DNA of 64,000 nucleotides from Bacillota bacterium. GTDB lineage: Bacteria > Bacillota > Limnochordia > Darwinibacteriales > DTU012. The notes beneath the pieces were generated by a model. The model made no database searches. It saw only the letters and a program-made list of their open reading frames with translations, and had not been told where the DNA came from. A program made the translations under genes and the position numbers. The stretch covers positions 1-64,000 of the forward strand of contig JAAYMV010000089.1 in assembly GCA_012521185.1 (NCBI GenBank), given 5' to 3'. This document shows positions 34,688 to 43,326 of the stretch, in pieces; the stretch's first letter is position 1, and each line of letters opens with the position of its first letter.

Positions 34688-36715
34688 CTACGGTCGATCC
34701 ACAATTATATCTCGACTCTGAATTTGCACGTACACCGGCTCACCATAACTATCGTATACCCGAACATTATTTAATCTTAAATCAACACTACCAGGTGCTT
34801 TAGCTCGGAAATGGATAGTTAATAATGTACCGAATGACCATGGTACTGAATTATTCGGACCACGATCGCCATAAATTCCAGTAATGATTCCAGCTTTGTT
34901 GTTTACTGTTGGGTCTTGCCAAGTATAGTTCCTAAACAAATCTGGATTATCATCAACAAATAAAGTACCTCTACTAATATCTAAAGAACGACCAACTATT
35001 TCTACTACCTCTGAATTATAAGCTACATCTAACATTACTTTTTGCAAGTCACGTATATTAGTAGCCCAAATGGAAACAGAGAAATAATCTCCTGGATATA
35101 TTCGGCCATCTCCATATTTTTGTGGCATATCAACCCAGACTTTTGGATCTAAAGGAGGTACGAAGACAAAATTCGGTTCATCTCGCTCTGCAGCGCTAGA
35201 TAGTACTTTGACCGAATAAGGAACCATGCCTGAAACACCATACGGATTAATCGACCAAGTTAATTTAATCTCCTGCCCAGGTTCAAGATCCCCCGGAAAT
35301 TTTTGTGCTACTTCGCCTGGTGCAAGTTTAAACATTGGTGTACTAATTCTAGCCTCTACTCGATGAGCTGGAGCCCCTCCAATATTACGAATTGTAGCTG
35401 TTACTTGGAAGGGTGATGGTGTTAAACGCTCGCCGCTTACCTGCAGTGCTACTGGACCTTCAACTCTTAATTGAACATTAGCCGGTGAAACTATTGTTAT
35501 GTCGCGTTTTACTTGGTTAGGTTCACTATTAATCGAATTAACTTTCACTTCGTATGTCTGAACACCACTAGCACCCCAAGCAGGAATAACCTGCCAACTA
35601 GTTTGAATTGTATCATTTACTTCTAAATTACCTAGATTTCGTACCGGTGAACTATCTAATAACTCTAGTTCAGGTGGAAGATGTAAAGTTGCTGTAACAT
35701 TTCTAGCTTCGCCTTGACCAGTATTTTGAATATAAGCAACGATGGTGAAAGATTCTCGATCACGACTATCAGCTGTAATTTGATTTGGCGAGGTCACACC
35801 AACAGATAAATCACCTGGAGCAATAGTAACACCGCCTAATCCATAGTATGATACATAAGTCCTACTTTCTCCTGGTTTCAAAGGTGTTTGATCCCAAAAC
35901 AAAGCAATGGCACTATCTAATTCAAATTCTCCTGCCCGCATGAAATCACGGCCAGGTTGAAAGTCAAAGTTCCATAAATCATCAGCTAAACTACCCCAAT
36001 TAGTCAAATATACTCGATCCGGAGTAGTTACTTCGCCCCCACTTAAAGTACCTTGAGCCATTACTTGGGGATTAGAAAGTGAATCGAAGGCCAGCCAAAA
36101 CTCTGGCATTTGTGCTTTATAAAAAACAGTATCAGTTTGAAACGCCTGATCATTAACCCTAAAGGGTGCCCCATCGTTTTGACCGAGCATTGTGTCTAAC
36201 ATCAAACGTAATCCAACCAAATGTGCTACATTATCTGTATTATGTAGTTCATACTCAATTTTGGCTGAATCAATCAAACCTGTTGTCGTACTACGGGCAA
36301 AACTTAACTTTTGAGTAACAATCACAGGGCCTAACTGCCACTTGCACACTAAACTCTCATCAATTATCGTTGGACTTTGCAACATTATTCCATACCGTCC
36401 ATTTTTTCCGGCACGACGATTAGTTTCCGCGCCAAAAACCCAGTTTTCATTGCCAATTCTAACCGTGGTATAAGAGGTCCATGGTTCGGTGCCGCCATAA
36501 ATCAAATGTTTATTTTCGTCACCCAGCCGGTCAGGATCGCCACCAGTGGTCCCAACAGAGAAACGACCAGCATTATATGGACGATTATTCAAAATGATTC
36601 TAATATATTCATTCTTTAATTCTAAATAGCCAGCGTTTGATTGAGCATGAACTATATTTGGAACAAAGATGATTAGTAGTAAAAAACTAGCTATTAATCT
36701 CAGTGATTTCGGCAA
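34688..36715 (-). CDS. Secreted protein with CARDB-like repeats and C-terminal cohesin domain
   Basis: A 675-aa exported protein. Signal peptide about 1-24; an N-terminal beta-sandwich (about 30-295) of unknown type; two Ig-like CARDB/DUF11 domains (about 300-410 and 415-515, with ARNVTATLHLP and AHRVEARIST); and a cohesin-like domain (about 525-665, VSIWATNIRDLQKVMLDVAYNSEVVEIVG). Cohesins bind dockerins, but solitary ones occur in surface proteins. Start is TTG at 36715 with AGGAGG eight bases away. It lies between tonB and the SLH gene, so it may belong to an envelope assembly. Function unknown. Confidence 0.7.
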   Translation of the reverse strand: MPKSLRLIASFLLLIIFVPNIVHAQSNAGYLELKNEYIRIILNNRPYNAGRFSVGTTGGDPDRLGDENKHLIYGGTEPWTSYTTVRIGNENWVFGAETNRRAGKNGRYGIMLQSPTIIDESLVCKWQLGPVIVTQKLSFARSTTTGLIDSAKIEYELHNTDNVAHLVGLRLMLDTMLGQNDGAPFRVNDQAFQTDTVFYKAQMPEFWLAFDSLSNPQVMAQGTLSGGEVTTPDRVYLTNWGSLADDLWNFDFQPGRDFMRAGEFELDSAIALFWDQTPLKPGESRTYVSYYGLGGVTIAPGDLSVGVTSPNQITADSRDRESFTIVAYIQNTGQGEARNVTATLHLPPELELLDSSPVRNLGNLEVNDTIQTSWQVIPAWGASGVQTYEVKVNSINSEPNQVKRDITIVSPANVQLRVEGPVALQVSGERLTPSPFQVTATIRNIGGAPAHRVEARISTPMFKLAPGEVAQKFPGDLEPGQEIKLTWSINPYGVSGMVPYSVKVLSSAAERDEPNFVFVPPLDPKVWVDMPQKYGDGRIYPGDYFSVSIWATNIRDLQKVMLDVAYNSEVVEIVGRSLDISRGTLFVDDNPDLFRNYTWQDPTVNNKAGIITGIYGDRGPNNSVPWSFGTLLTIHFRAKAPGSVDLRLNNVRVYDSYGEPVYVQIQSRDIIVDRP

Positions 36716-36739
36716 GTAAGTGCCCTCCTTTCACTCTAA

Positions 36740-37768
36740 CTACTCAAGCCAACGAGTGTCCCCATAATGCACCTGAGAACCAAAAGAACCATCTGTCGCT
36801 CTAGTAAACTCAATATCTAAAGTGACAACATAATCACGATACATACCTTGGAATTCCCAAAGCAATTTTATAGTTTGGATAGCTTGTAAATCTAATCTTG
36901 GATCACCTGACGATGCTACTAACTCCACATCAATAACTTGTCCGGATCTCGAAACTGTTACATCTAAAGTAACAGTACCTTCAATTCCTTCATGCTCAGC
37001 ATCCTTCGGATAAATAGGATTTCTACCGCCAATATGTGCCGAACGACCACTGGGTGGTGGAGGTGGCGGTGGTGGTGCTACTTCTGCTTCTCCAACACCA
37101 GATTCTTGAGTACCAACATCTAAATCAGACTCTCCTCCAATTAGTTCTTGACCGGTAGAAGAATCTGGGCGCTGTTCTTCAACGACAGGTTGGGCAGGTG
37201 CTGTTGGATCTACTGGTGCTGCAGCAGCTAAGCGCTGGTCTTTCTGTTCTTGCTGTTCTTCAACGACAACTTCACGACCATGTTCACTAGTTAAAAGCTC
37301 TCCAGACTCTTGTACTATTGGACGTTCTATCTCCTGAACTGGTTCTGAAACCTCTGGTGTCGGTGCTGATTCTACAGTTACTTCAACAGGCTCAGGTAAT
37401 GGCTGTGGTTCTAGTTCTGGTTTAGGCTCTGGCGCTGGCTCAGGTCGTGGAATGGCTACCTCAGGTATATCAGCTGGCACTGGTGCTACAGCGGCTAATT
37501 CCTTAGGCGGTTCGCTGGTCGGACGTGGTGGTTCAACTTGTGGAACGGTCGTTACCGAGGAACGATCGGTAACCGGTGATTCTTCCCGCGTATTACTATC
37601 TACAGGTTGATAAACAACCTGAATAACCCCACCTTTTTCAAATCCTGGTGAGTCACTAACTAACAAAGAACTCCATTGAGGATAGGTGAGAAAAAGAATC
37701 GCGTGGATAACAATTGATAGAAAAATAAAGCGACTCATATAAGTTTCTTCGTTATCAAAAAAAGACAT
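36740..37768 (-). CDS. tonB: TonB family protein
   Basis: A 342-aa protein: one N-terminal membrane helix (about 12-32), a very Pro/Glu/Val-rich span (about 60-250) that includes PEPAPEPKPELEP and a run of eight prolines, and a C-terminal TonB domain (about 255-342, NPIYPKDAEHEGIEGTVTLD, then SSGDPRLD). It would carry energy from ExbB-ExbD across the envelope. ATG at 37768 follows AGGTGGGGAG; upstream frame overlaps exbD. TonB requires an outer membrane to be meaningful, a rare case among spore formers. Confidence 0.85.
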   Translation of the reverse strand: MSFFDNEETYMSRFIFLSIVIHAILFLTYPQWSSLLVSDSPGFEKGGVIQVVYQPVDSNTREESPVTDRSSVTTVPQVEPPRPTSEPPKELAAVAPVPADIPEVAIPRPEPAPEPKPELEPQPLPEPVEVTVESAPTPEVSEPVQEIERPIVQESGELLTSEHGREVVVEEQQEQKDQRLAAAAPVDPTAPAQPVVEEQRPDSSTGQELIGGESDLDVGTQESGVGEAEVAPPPPPPPPSGRSAHIGGRNPIYPKDAEHEGIEGTVTLDVTVSRSGQVIDVELVASSGDPRLDLQAIQTIKLLWEFQGMYRDYVVTLDIEFTRATDGSFGSQVHYGDTRWLE

Positions 37769-37784
37769 TTTCTCCCCACCTTTA

Positions 37785-38186
37785 CTAATTTCCAACTTCA
37801 ACCGCTAACCCAAGGTTATGCCCACCTACTGCTTTTATATGATCTAAAGCACTAACAATATGTTCGTAGGAAGCCTGTTTATCCCCCTTAACTATGATAA
37901 ACAAATCAGGTTCACTAACCAATTTGGCCTGCACTAATGCTCTCAACTCTGTACCTGTCACATTTTTACCATCTACATAAAAAGCTCCATTCCGATGAAC
38001 AGCCACTTCGAACTGAGCTGTCTGCGTTGAGCCGCTAACGGCCTTAGGTAGCTCAACCTCAAGACTCATACCAGAATGTTGTAAGGATGAGAAAACAATA
38101 TAAAAAATAAGCATATAGAAAACCACATCAACGAGTGGCAGCAAATCAGGTCTGGGAAGTTTTCTTCTAGAGCGAGTAAATTCCAC
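37785..38186 (-). CDS. exbD: ExbD/TolR biopolymer transport protein
   Basis: A 133-aa ExbD/TolR: basic N-terminus, one membrane helix carrying the conserved Asp (LLPLVDVVFYMLIFY, Asp20), and a periplasmic domain with the family end DLFIIVKGDKQASYEHIVSALD. The Asp carries protons. GTG start overlaps the exbB stop by one base (TAGTG). Pairs with ExbB to power the TonB-like protein. Confidence 0.9.
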   Translation of the reverse strand: MEFTRSRRKLPRPDLLPLVDVVFYMLIFYIVFSSLQHSGMSLEVELPKAVSGSTQTAQFEVAVHRNGAFYVDGKNVTGTELRALVQAKLVSEPDLFIIVKGDKQASYEHIVSALDHIKAVGGHNLGLAVEVGN

Positions 38187-38800
38187 TAGTATTCACCCCT
38201 AGAACTTAGAACTTCAATCAGTTCGTTTGATCTTTTATTCATCTCCGCAATATTGCGATCTATAATTTCCGATAAATAAGAATATATGGCAAGGGTAGGA
38301 ACGGCAATTATCAATCCTGTAGCTGTAGTAATTAATGCCTCTGAAATCCCACTACTAAGTGCTACAGCATTAGCAGCACCCTGATGCGCTGTAATAATGT
38401 CAAAACTGCGGATAATGCCTGTTACAGTCCCTAATAAACCTAACATGGGAGCCAAAGCTGATAATGCCTCTAAAATAGCCATGCGTTTTTCCATTTTATA
38501 GATTTCATTTCTTCCCACTTCATGCATATGTTCTTTGATCTCTTCACGTTCCCGATCATAAAAAGCAATACCAGCTGCTATAATTGCTGCTACAGGTCCG
38601 CGTGACCGTTTAGCAATTTGCATAGCTTCTAAGACTTTTCCTTGTCCAAGTGCTAATTTTACATCTTCCATTAAGTCTTCAGTATCAATCCTTGTTCTAA
38701 GTAAATACCATAACCTTTCTAAAGAAATAGCTACTGCAAGTACTGAACAAGCTAGTAGTGGAATCATTACCCAGCCACCACGGACAATGTAATTAACCAT
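38186..38800 (-). CDS. exbB: ExbB/TolQ/MotA family proton channel
   Basis: A 204-aa three-helix protein of the MotA/TolQ/ExbB family, with helices at about 10-30, 110-135 and 150-180. Conserved segments: LAPMLGLLGTVTGII and ALITTATGLIIAVPTL. I chose the ATG at 38800 with GGAGGGG seven bases upstream over the open frame up to 38869. First gene of exbB-exbD-tonB-cohesin-SLH. It is not a flagellar MotA: it is shorter and followed by exbD/tonB. Confidence 0.9.
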   Translation of the reverse strand: MVNYIVRGGWVMIPLLACSVLAVAISLERLWYLLRTRIDTEDLMEDVKLALGQGKVLEAMQIAKRSRGPVAAIIAAGIAFYDREREEIKEHMHEVGRNEIYKMEKRMAILEALSALAPMLGLLGTVTGIIRSFDIITAHQGAANAVALSSGISEALITTATGLIIAVPTLAIYSYLSEIIDRNIAEMNKRSNELIEVLSSRGEY

Positions 38801-38842
38801 GAATACCCCTCCAAATATAAATATGAGTCTGCTGTATTGATA

Positions 38843-38869
38843 AGTATAAATTCGACATTCTAAGGGCAA
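38843..38869 (-). promoter_or_regulatory. Weak candidate promoter of exbB operon
   Basis: TATACT (minus, 38848-38843) with TTGCCC 15 bases upstream; spacing is short, so this is only a candidate. Confidence 0.3.
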
Positions 38870-38950
38870 ATCCTTGCCAACTTAGAAAAACCTTGCTAAA
38901 CTCACTAAATACCTTCGTAAATCTTCATTTTATTATGTCGGCACAAAGAA

Positions 38951-38976
38951 AAAACAAGCTGCCTAGCAACTTGTTT
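38951..38976 (-). terminator. Terminator after the acetyltransferase gene
   Basis: Stem AAACAAG-U-UGC / GCA-G-CUUGUUU (11 bp with one U-G pair on the minus strand), then TTTTCTTT. Confidence 0.75.
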
Positions 38977-38996
38977 TTGTCTGTTATTTTGATTAG

Positions 38997-39506
38997 CTAA
39001 CTTACATCTACAAACCTTTGAATGCTCATTAGTATAATTTCTCGGCTACTGCCTTTTCTACCTAACCGGCCTTCTTTAACAAAACCTGCTTTTTGATAAC
39101 AGCGAATTGCTCGCCCATTGTCGGCATAAACTCGCAGGTAGATACGGTTTAAATTTAACTTGGAGAAAGCGTAGCGCAAACTTACCAAGATAGCATCAGT
39201 TCCGTAACCTTTGTCCCATAAATCTTTTTCACCGATCCGGATCTTGAGTTCAGCTTCACCACTGCGCCAAGCAATGTGGTCAAATTCTAAATCACCAATA
39301 GGCTGTTCATTAACTAAAATCATGAACTTCTTCTGGTAACGATTTCCTTTTAAGTTCTTATACCAATGACTAATGTCTAACATATTCTCAGTTTGTTTAG
39401 CATCATAATACCGATTTACTTCCGGATCTTTGCTCCAGGCAACAATATAACAAAAGTCATCCTTTTTTATTTGTCTTAGCGTAACTTGGTTCCCAGTAAG
39501 GTTCAT
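38997..39506 (-). CDS. GNAT family N-acetyltransferase (RimJ/RimL type)
   Basis: A 169-aa acetyl-CoA dependent transferase: VTLRQIKKDDFCYIVAW start, acceptor-facing beta strands, IRIGEKDLWDKGYGTDAI as motif A (pyrophosphate loop), and NLNRIYLRVYADNGRAIRCYQKAGF as motif B, which is the RimJ/RimL-like pattern. Substrate unknown. AAGGTGGGG lies upstream of the ATG. It is a separate unit ending in its own terminator. Confidence 0.88.
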   Translation of the reverse strand: MNLTGNQVTLRQIKKDDFCYIVAWSKDPEVNRYYDAKQTENMLDISHWYKNLKGNRYQKKFMILVNEQPIGDLEFDHIAWRSGEAELKIRIGEKDLWDKGYGTDAILVSLRYAFSKLNLNRIYLRVYADNGRAIRCYQKAGFVKEGRLGRKGSSREIILMSIQRFVDVS

Positions 39507-39591
39507 TAACCTGCCCCACCTTCAATGAATTTACTAGTATTAAAGTTCGCTAAGTGTTCACTCTAACCTTTTGGTAATTCTGGGACCAGGT

Positions 39592-40413
39592 TCAAGAATT
39601 TAACCATCTTGCCTTTAATTGGGCAACCCATTCCGCTGGGATACTAATCGAACCTAAGGCAGTATGGTCTTTATCAATATTTCCATGGCAATCAGAACCA
39701 CCGGTTGGACAAAGCTGATACTCTTCACAAATTCTAAGGTACTTATTTGTCTCCTCCTGGCTATGACTTGGGTAAACAGCCTCAATACCCGCTAAACCAT
39801 ACTCAACTAATTCTTTAATCAGATTATCGTCTCCCATTAATCCCGGATGAGCTAAGACTGGAATTCCTCCAGCGCTAAGCACCAATTTGATTGCTTCCTT
39901 TGGCGTAAGCTTTTGATACGGCACAAAAGCAGGTTTGTTTCGTGCTAAAAACTTATCAAATGCCTCATTGATTGACTCTACATAACCCTCTTCTAGCAAT
40001 ATTCGAGCAATATGTGCTCTGCCAATAACGCCATCGCCAGCTAATTCTTGCACCTTGTCAAAACCTATATTAATTCCTAATTGATTTAGCCGCTCTATGA
40101 TTGTTTTACCCCGTTCTGCCCTCTGTTCCCTTCGATATTGCAGAGTTTCTATAAGTTGTTCGTTATTTAGACGAATCCAATAACCTAGAATATGGACATC
40201 CCTGTTATTATGTTCTGTATTTAGTTCAATTCCAGGAATAATTTCTAAATCACTGCCCATTGCAGCTGCTATACAAGGCAACACACCATCAACAGTATCA
40301 TGATCAGTGATTGCAATAGTTGTTAAATTAGTCTTTTGTACCTGAGTTATTAACTCTTCCGGTGTCCACTTTCCATCAGATGCTGTAGTATGTAAATGCA
40401 AATCTGCCGCCAT
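39592..40413 (-). CDS. PHP-domain phosphoesterase
   Basis: A 273-aa PHP domain protein: DLHLHTTASDG, ITDHDT, PGIELN, VLAHPG and GGSDCHG supply the metal-binding residues. Similar proteins (YciV/RNase AM or TrpH-like) hydrolyse 3',5'-nucleotide phosphates or process RNA 5' ends; which one is not decidable. ATG at 40413 with GGGTGG is preferred; an ATG right after the sigF stop has no RBS. It is the last gene of the spoIIA operon, an unusual neighbour. Confidence 0.82.
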   Translation of the reverse strand: MAADLHLHTTASDGKWTPEELITQVQKTNLTTIAITDHDTVDGVLPCIAAAMGSDLEIIPGIELNTEHNNRDVHILGYWIRLNNEQLIETLQYRREQRAERGKTIIERLNQLGINIGFDKVQELAGDGVIGRAHIARILLEEGYVESINEAFDKFLARNKPAFVPYQKLTPKEAIKLVLSAGGIPVLAHPGLMGDDNLIKELVEYGLAGIEAVYPSHSQEETNKYLRICEEYQLCPTGGSDCHGNIDKDHTALGSISIPAEWVAQLKARWLNS

Positions 40414-40437
40414 GTTACCACCCTTTCTAAAACTCAT

Positions 40438-41178
40438 CTAAAGCTGCTTTTTCAATTCTGCTAAGATTCGCTTCTCCAATCGACTAACTTGAGACTGGGA
40501 GATTCCTAAAGCAGCAGCAACCTCAGTTTGACTCTTTTCAGCAAAATATCTTAACAAAACTAAACGCCGCTCTTCTAATTCTAGTTTACTCAAAAGATCA
40601 TTTATTAGAAATGACTGATCATCTTCAATTGTAGCGATTTGATCTTCTAATAACAAGGGTTCACCTTCATCTTCATGAACAATTTGCTGCAATGATTGAA
40701 CTGGCGCAACGGCTTCGAGAGCAGCCATCAATTCCTCGCTTGCTACATTTAGCCGACTAGCGATTTCTCCAACTGTTGGTGTTCTACCTAGTTCGTTAGT
40801 TAACTGGTCTTTCATCTTCAAACCTCGATGTGCTAAATCTTTTAATGAACGAGAAATCCTTAGCGGAGATGATTCCCGTAAGTATCTTTTTATTTCACCA
40901 ATAATTTTTGGTACTGCATATGTAGAAAATTTAACATCATAAGATAGATCAAAATCATCAATCGCCTTTACAAGCCCAATCGAACCAATTTGATAAAGAT
41001 CTTCCATTTCAATTCCTCGGTTTTCAAAGCGATTAGCAATACTTACCACTAATCTTAAGTTATTTTCCACTAGAAAATTACGTGCTTCTAGATTTCCAGC
41101 TTGAGCTTGGCTAATCAGATCACGAACTTCCTCGTCATTTAACGGAGCACGATCAGGTAATATACTCGACCAATTCAT
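40438..41178 (-). CDS. sigF: Sporulation sigma factor SigF (SpoIIAC)
   Basis: A 246-aa sigma factor of the SigB/F/G group: region 2 with NLRLVVSIANRFENRG and EDLYQIGSIGLVKAIDDFD, region 3 with RRGLKMKDQL-like residues and GRTPTVGEIA, and region 4 with KSQTEVAAALGISQSQVSRLEK. It directs early forespore transcription and is held by SpoIIAB until SpoIIAA releases it. Third gene of spoIIAA-spoIIAB-sigF, ten bases after spoIIAB. Confidence 0.95.
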   Translation of the reverse strand: MNWSSILPDRAPLNDEEVRDLISQAQAGNLEARNFLVENNLRLVVSIANRFENRGIEMEDLYQIGSIGLVKAIDDFDLSYDVKFSTYAVPKIIGEIKRYLRESSPLRISRSLKDLAHRGLKMKDQLTNELGRTPTVGEIASRLNVASEELMAALEAVAPVQSLQQIVHEDEGEPLLLEDQIATIEDDQSFLINDLLSKLELEERRLVLLRYFAEKSQTEVAAALGISQSQVSRLEKRILAELKKQL

Positions 41179-41188
41179 TCTTATCTAC

Positions 41189-41620
41189 CTAATTAGCAAT
41201 TGCATTAAGCTGTTTTGTCATAATCACCTTCGTGCCCTGATCGACCTCTGAGATAATGGACACTTGATCCATCAATTCGTGAATAAATACTAGGCCTAAG
41301 CCCATGCGCTCTTCTGGAATTGTAGTAAAACTAGCTTCTTTTGCTTGAGCAATGTCAGGAATACCATGACCAAAATCTTCCACACAAATTTCTAATTCTG
41401 TCTCAGAATATTTAGCCTCTAAGACTACGATCCCTCTTGTATTGCGATAACCATGAATTACAGCATTGGAGACAGCTTCCGATACAGCCACTTTTATATC
41501 TTCTATTTCATCTAGGGTCAACTCTAGTTGTGAGGCAAAAACCGCAATAGTAGTACGGGCAAACATTACATTTACAGATTCGCTAGGAAATTCTATTTTG
41601 ATCCAGTTTTTACAATCCAT
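41189..41620 (-). CDS. spoIIAB: Anti-sigma-F factor/kinase SpoIIAB
   Basis: A 143-aa GHKL ATPase: EAVSNAVIHGY (N-box), DFGHGIPD (G1) and ERMGLGLVFIHELMD (G2). It binds and inhibits SigF and phosphorylates SpoIIAA. GGGAGGGG precedes the ATG, 16 bases after spoIIAA. Confidence 0.96.
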   Translation of the reverse strand: MDCKNWIKIEFPSESVNVMFARTTIAVFASQLELTLDEIEDIKVAVSEAVSNAVIHGYRNTRGIVVLEAKYSETELEICVEDFGHGIPDIAQAKEASFTTIPEERMGLGLVFIHELMDQVSIISEVDQGTKVIMTKQLNAIAN

Positions 41621-41636
41621 TTCTTCCCCTCCCTAA

Positions 41637-41969
41637 TTATTCCTGCAAGGCTTCGGCAGCTGAATTTTTAAAACTAGCAATTCTTTCCATACCAGATAGC
41701 TTCAGTACCCGCATAACATGTGGAGTGGGTGCAACAATGGTTAGTTTACCTCCCCGTTCTTCAATAATCCGATAGCGTCCTAATATAGCTCCAAGCCCAG
41801 AACTATCAATGAAACTAACATTACTCATTATCAAAACCAGATTAATTAAATTCGGATTTTTTTGTAACTCTGCATCGATAGTTTCTTTAAAAGGTGGTGC
41901 TGTATGCATATCCAATTCGCCTTCAAGAGAGATAAGTAACGACTTATCTACAATTTCGCAAGATAGCAC
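41637..41969 (-). CDS. spoIIAA: Anti-sigma-F factor antagonist SpoIIAA
   Basis: A 110-aa STAS domain protein with the phosphorylated serine in IDSSGLG (Ser57). When dephosphorylated it binds SpoIIAB and frees SigF. The longer open frame to 42068 runs through the promoter; I use GTG at 41969, eight bases after AAGGAG, giving the normal family length. A sigma-H-like promoter lies about 50 bases upstream. Confidence 0.94.
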   Translation of the reverse strand: MLSCEIVDKSLLISLEGELDMHTAPPFKETIDAELQKNPNLINLVLIMSNVSFIDSSGLGAILGRYRIIEERGGKLTIVAPTPHVMRVLKLSGMERIASFKNSAAEALQE

Positions 41970-42015
41970 TATTATATCTCCTTTCTTAAATTTGCTTAAT
42001 GGAGCTGATATTTCA

Positions 42016-42042
42016 AATTTCGTTATTATAAAGTAAAATCCT
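42016..42042 (-). promoter_or_regulatory. Sigma-H promoter of the spoIIA operon
   Basis: Minus strand AGGATTT (42042-42036), 11-base spacer, AACGAAATT (42024-42016), compared with the sigma-H consensus AGGAwww-N11-12-RnnGAATww. One mismatch in the -10. SpoIIA is a classic sigma-H target. Confidence 0.6.
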
Positions 42043-42050
42043 GCCAATTG

Positions 42051-42078
42051 AAAAAAAGGAAGTATCAAACTTCCTTTT
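42051..42078 (-). terminator. Terminator between dacF and spoIIAA
   Basis: 10-bp stem (42054-42063 with 42069-42078), 5-base loop, then seven T on the minus strand. It isolates dacF from the spoIIA operon. Confidence 0.85.
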
Positions 42079-42083
42079 GGACA

Positions 42084-43265
42084 TTATATACCTAAAAGTA
42101 CATTAATCATATTATTAGATATTCTACTTACTAAATCTAACAAACTAGCCTGTTCAATGGTTGTAGATGGTCCTATTGGAGCACTGCCAATAAACTGATT
42201 GTCTAAGTAAGCATTAATCTGACCAATACTAGTACCTTGAACAATCGGTAGTCTTAAATTATCAGGATAAACGACTTCAGTAGTAATGCTACTCTCCTGA
42301 CCTCGCTCAATCGCCACAAAAAAATCCTCTAATACCACAACATCAACAACACCAGGATCGCCTTTACGAATATCTAAACTAGCCACTACACTATCCTCAG
42401 CATACAACAAATAGTCGGTATACTTGCGAAAACCATAATCTAAGAGTTTTGTCAAATCAGCTTCGCGTTTAGCTTCACTACTGCATCCTAAAACTACAGC
42501 AATTAATCGTAAACTATCCCGTTTGGCAGTTACTGATGAGCAATAGCCTGCTTCGGTGGTGAATCCTGTTTTTATTCCATCTACACCTGCATAACGACGC
42601 AACAATTTATTAAAATTCCATAGTTGAGGCTTTTTAGTTGTTTCAGCCCGCATCGTATATTCATATGTTGAAACAAAATCCATAAACAAAGGAACTGTTA
42701 TAGCATAGCGACTTAAAACTGCTACATCACGTGCAGTCATATATTGTTCACCACTAGTTGTTCCTGAGATCGGCAAACCATTAGAATTTATATACCTGGT
42801 ATTAGTCAGACCTAATTCTTTAGCTCTTTGATTCATTTTCTGAACAAAAGCTGCTTCTGAACTAGCTAAATACTCTGCCACAGCCACAGCCGCGTCATTA
42901 GCTGAACCTACTGCAACAGCATATAACATTTCCTTAAGAGGTAGTTGTTCACCTACCTCTAGCCATACTTGAGTTCCACCGCGAGAAGCTGCATAAGCAC
43001 TTGTACTTACTAAATCATCCAAAGCAACAACTCCCTGTTCAACTGCTTCTAAAGCCAATACTAAAGTCATGATCTTAGTTAAGCTAGCCATTGGAAAAGG
43101 CTCATCTATATTCATGGCATATAGAATTCGACCGCTGCAGGCGTCCATTAATAAGGCAGACTTAGCATCTAGTTCTAAATCATTTGAGTTTGCTATCACA
43201 CCATTAGATAGAGAAAAAATCAGTATAAGACTACAAATAATTAAAAAGGCAAGAATCCTTTTCAT
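42084..43265 (-). CDS. dacF: D-alanyl-D-alanine carboxypeptidase (DacF-like)
   Basis: A 393-aa exported penicillin-binding protein, S11 family. Signal peptide about 1-25; catalytic Ser61 in SLTK (61-64), SAN (121-123) and KTG (232-234); C-terminal beta domain about 290-365; and an amphipathic tail that can attach to the membrane. It trims peptidoglycan stem peptides. Adjacent to spoIIA as in Bacillus dacF, so a forespore role is likely. AGGAGG precedes the ATG. Confidence 0.93.
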   Translation of the reverse strand: MKRILAFLIICSLILIFSLSNGVIANSNDLELDAKSALLMDACSGRILYAMNIDEPFPMASLTKIMTLVLALEAVEQGVVALDDLVSTSAYAASRGGTQVWLEVGEQLPLKEMLYAVAVGSANDAAVAVAEYLASSEAAFVQKMNQRAKELGLTNTRYINSNGLPISGTTSGEQYMTARDVAVLSRYAITVPLFMDFVSTYEYTMRAETTKKPQLWNFNKLLRRYAGVDGIKTGFTTEAGYCSSVTAKRDSLRLIAVVLGCSSEAKREADLTKLLDYGFRKYTDYLLYAEDSVVASLDIRKGDPGVVDVVVLEDFFVAIERGQESSITTEVVYPDNLRLPIVQGTSIGQINAYLDNQFIGSAPIGPSTTIEQASLLDLVSRISNNMINVLLGI

Positions 43266-43297
43266 AAATTGGAACCTCCTTTAAATGGATTCCTTAA

Positions 43298-43326
43298 TAA
43301 TTATGGATTCCTTGCCTTGCTTATGC
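43298..43326 (-). promoter_or_regulatory. Possible forespore promoter of dacF
   Basis: GCATA (43326-43322), 16-base spacer, CATAATTA (43305-43298), resembling sigma-G/F sites. An 11-base direct repeat ATGGATTCCTT (43285-43295, 43303-43313) overlaps it. Confidence 0.35.

Noticed and set aside
41970-42068. N-terminal extension of SpoIIAA
   Set aside because: It covers the sigma-H promoter and part of the dacF terminator; the GTG at 41969 has a clear RBS and gives the family length.
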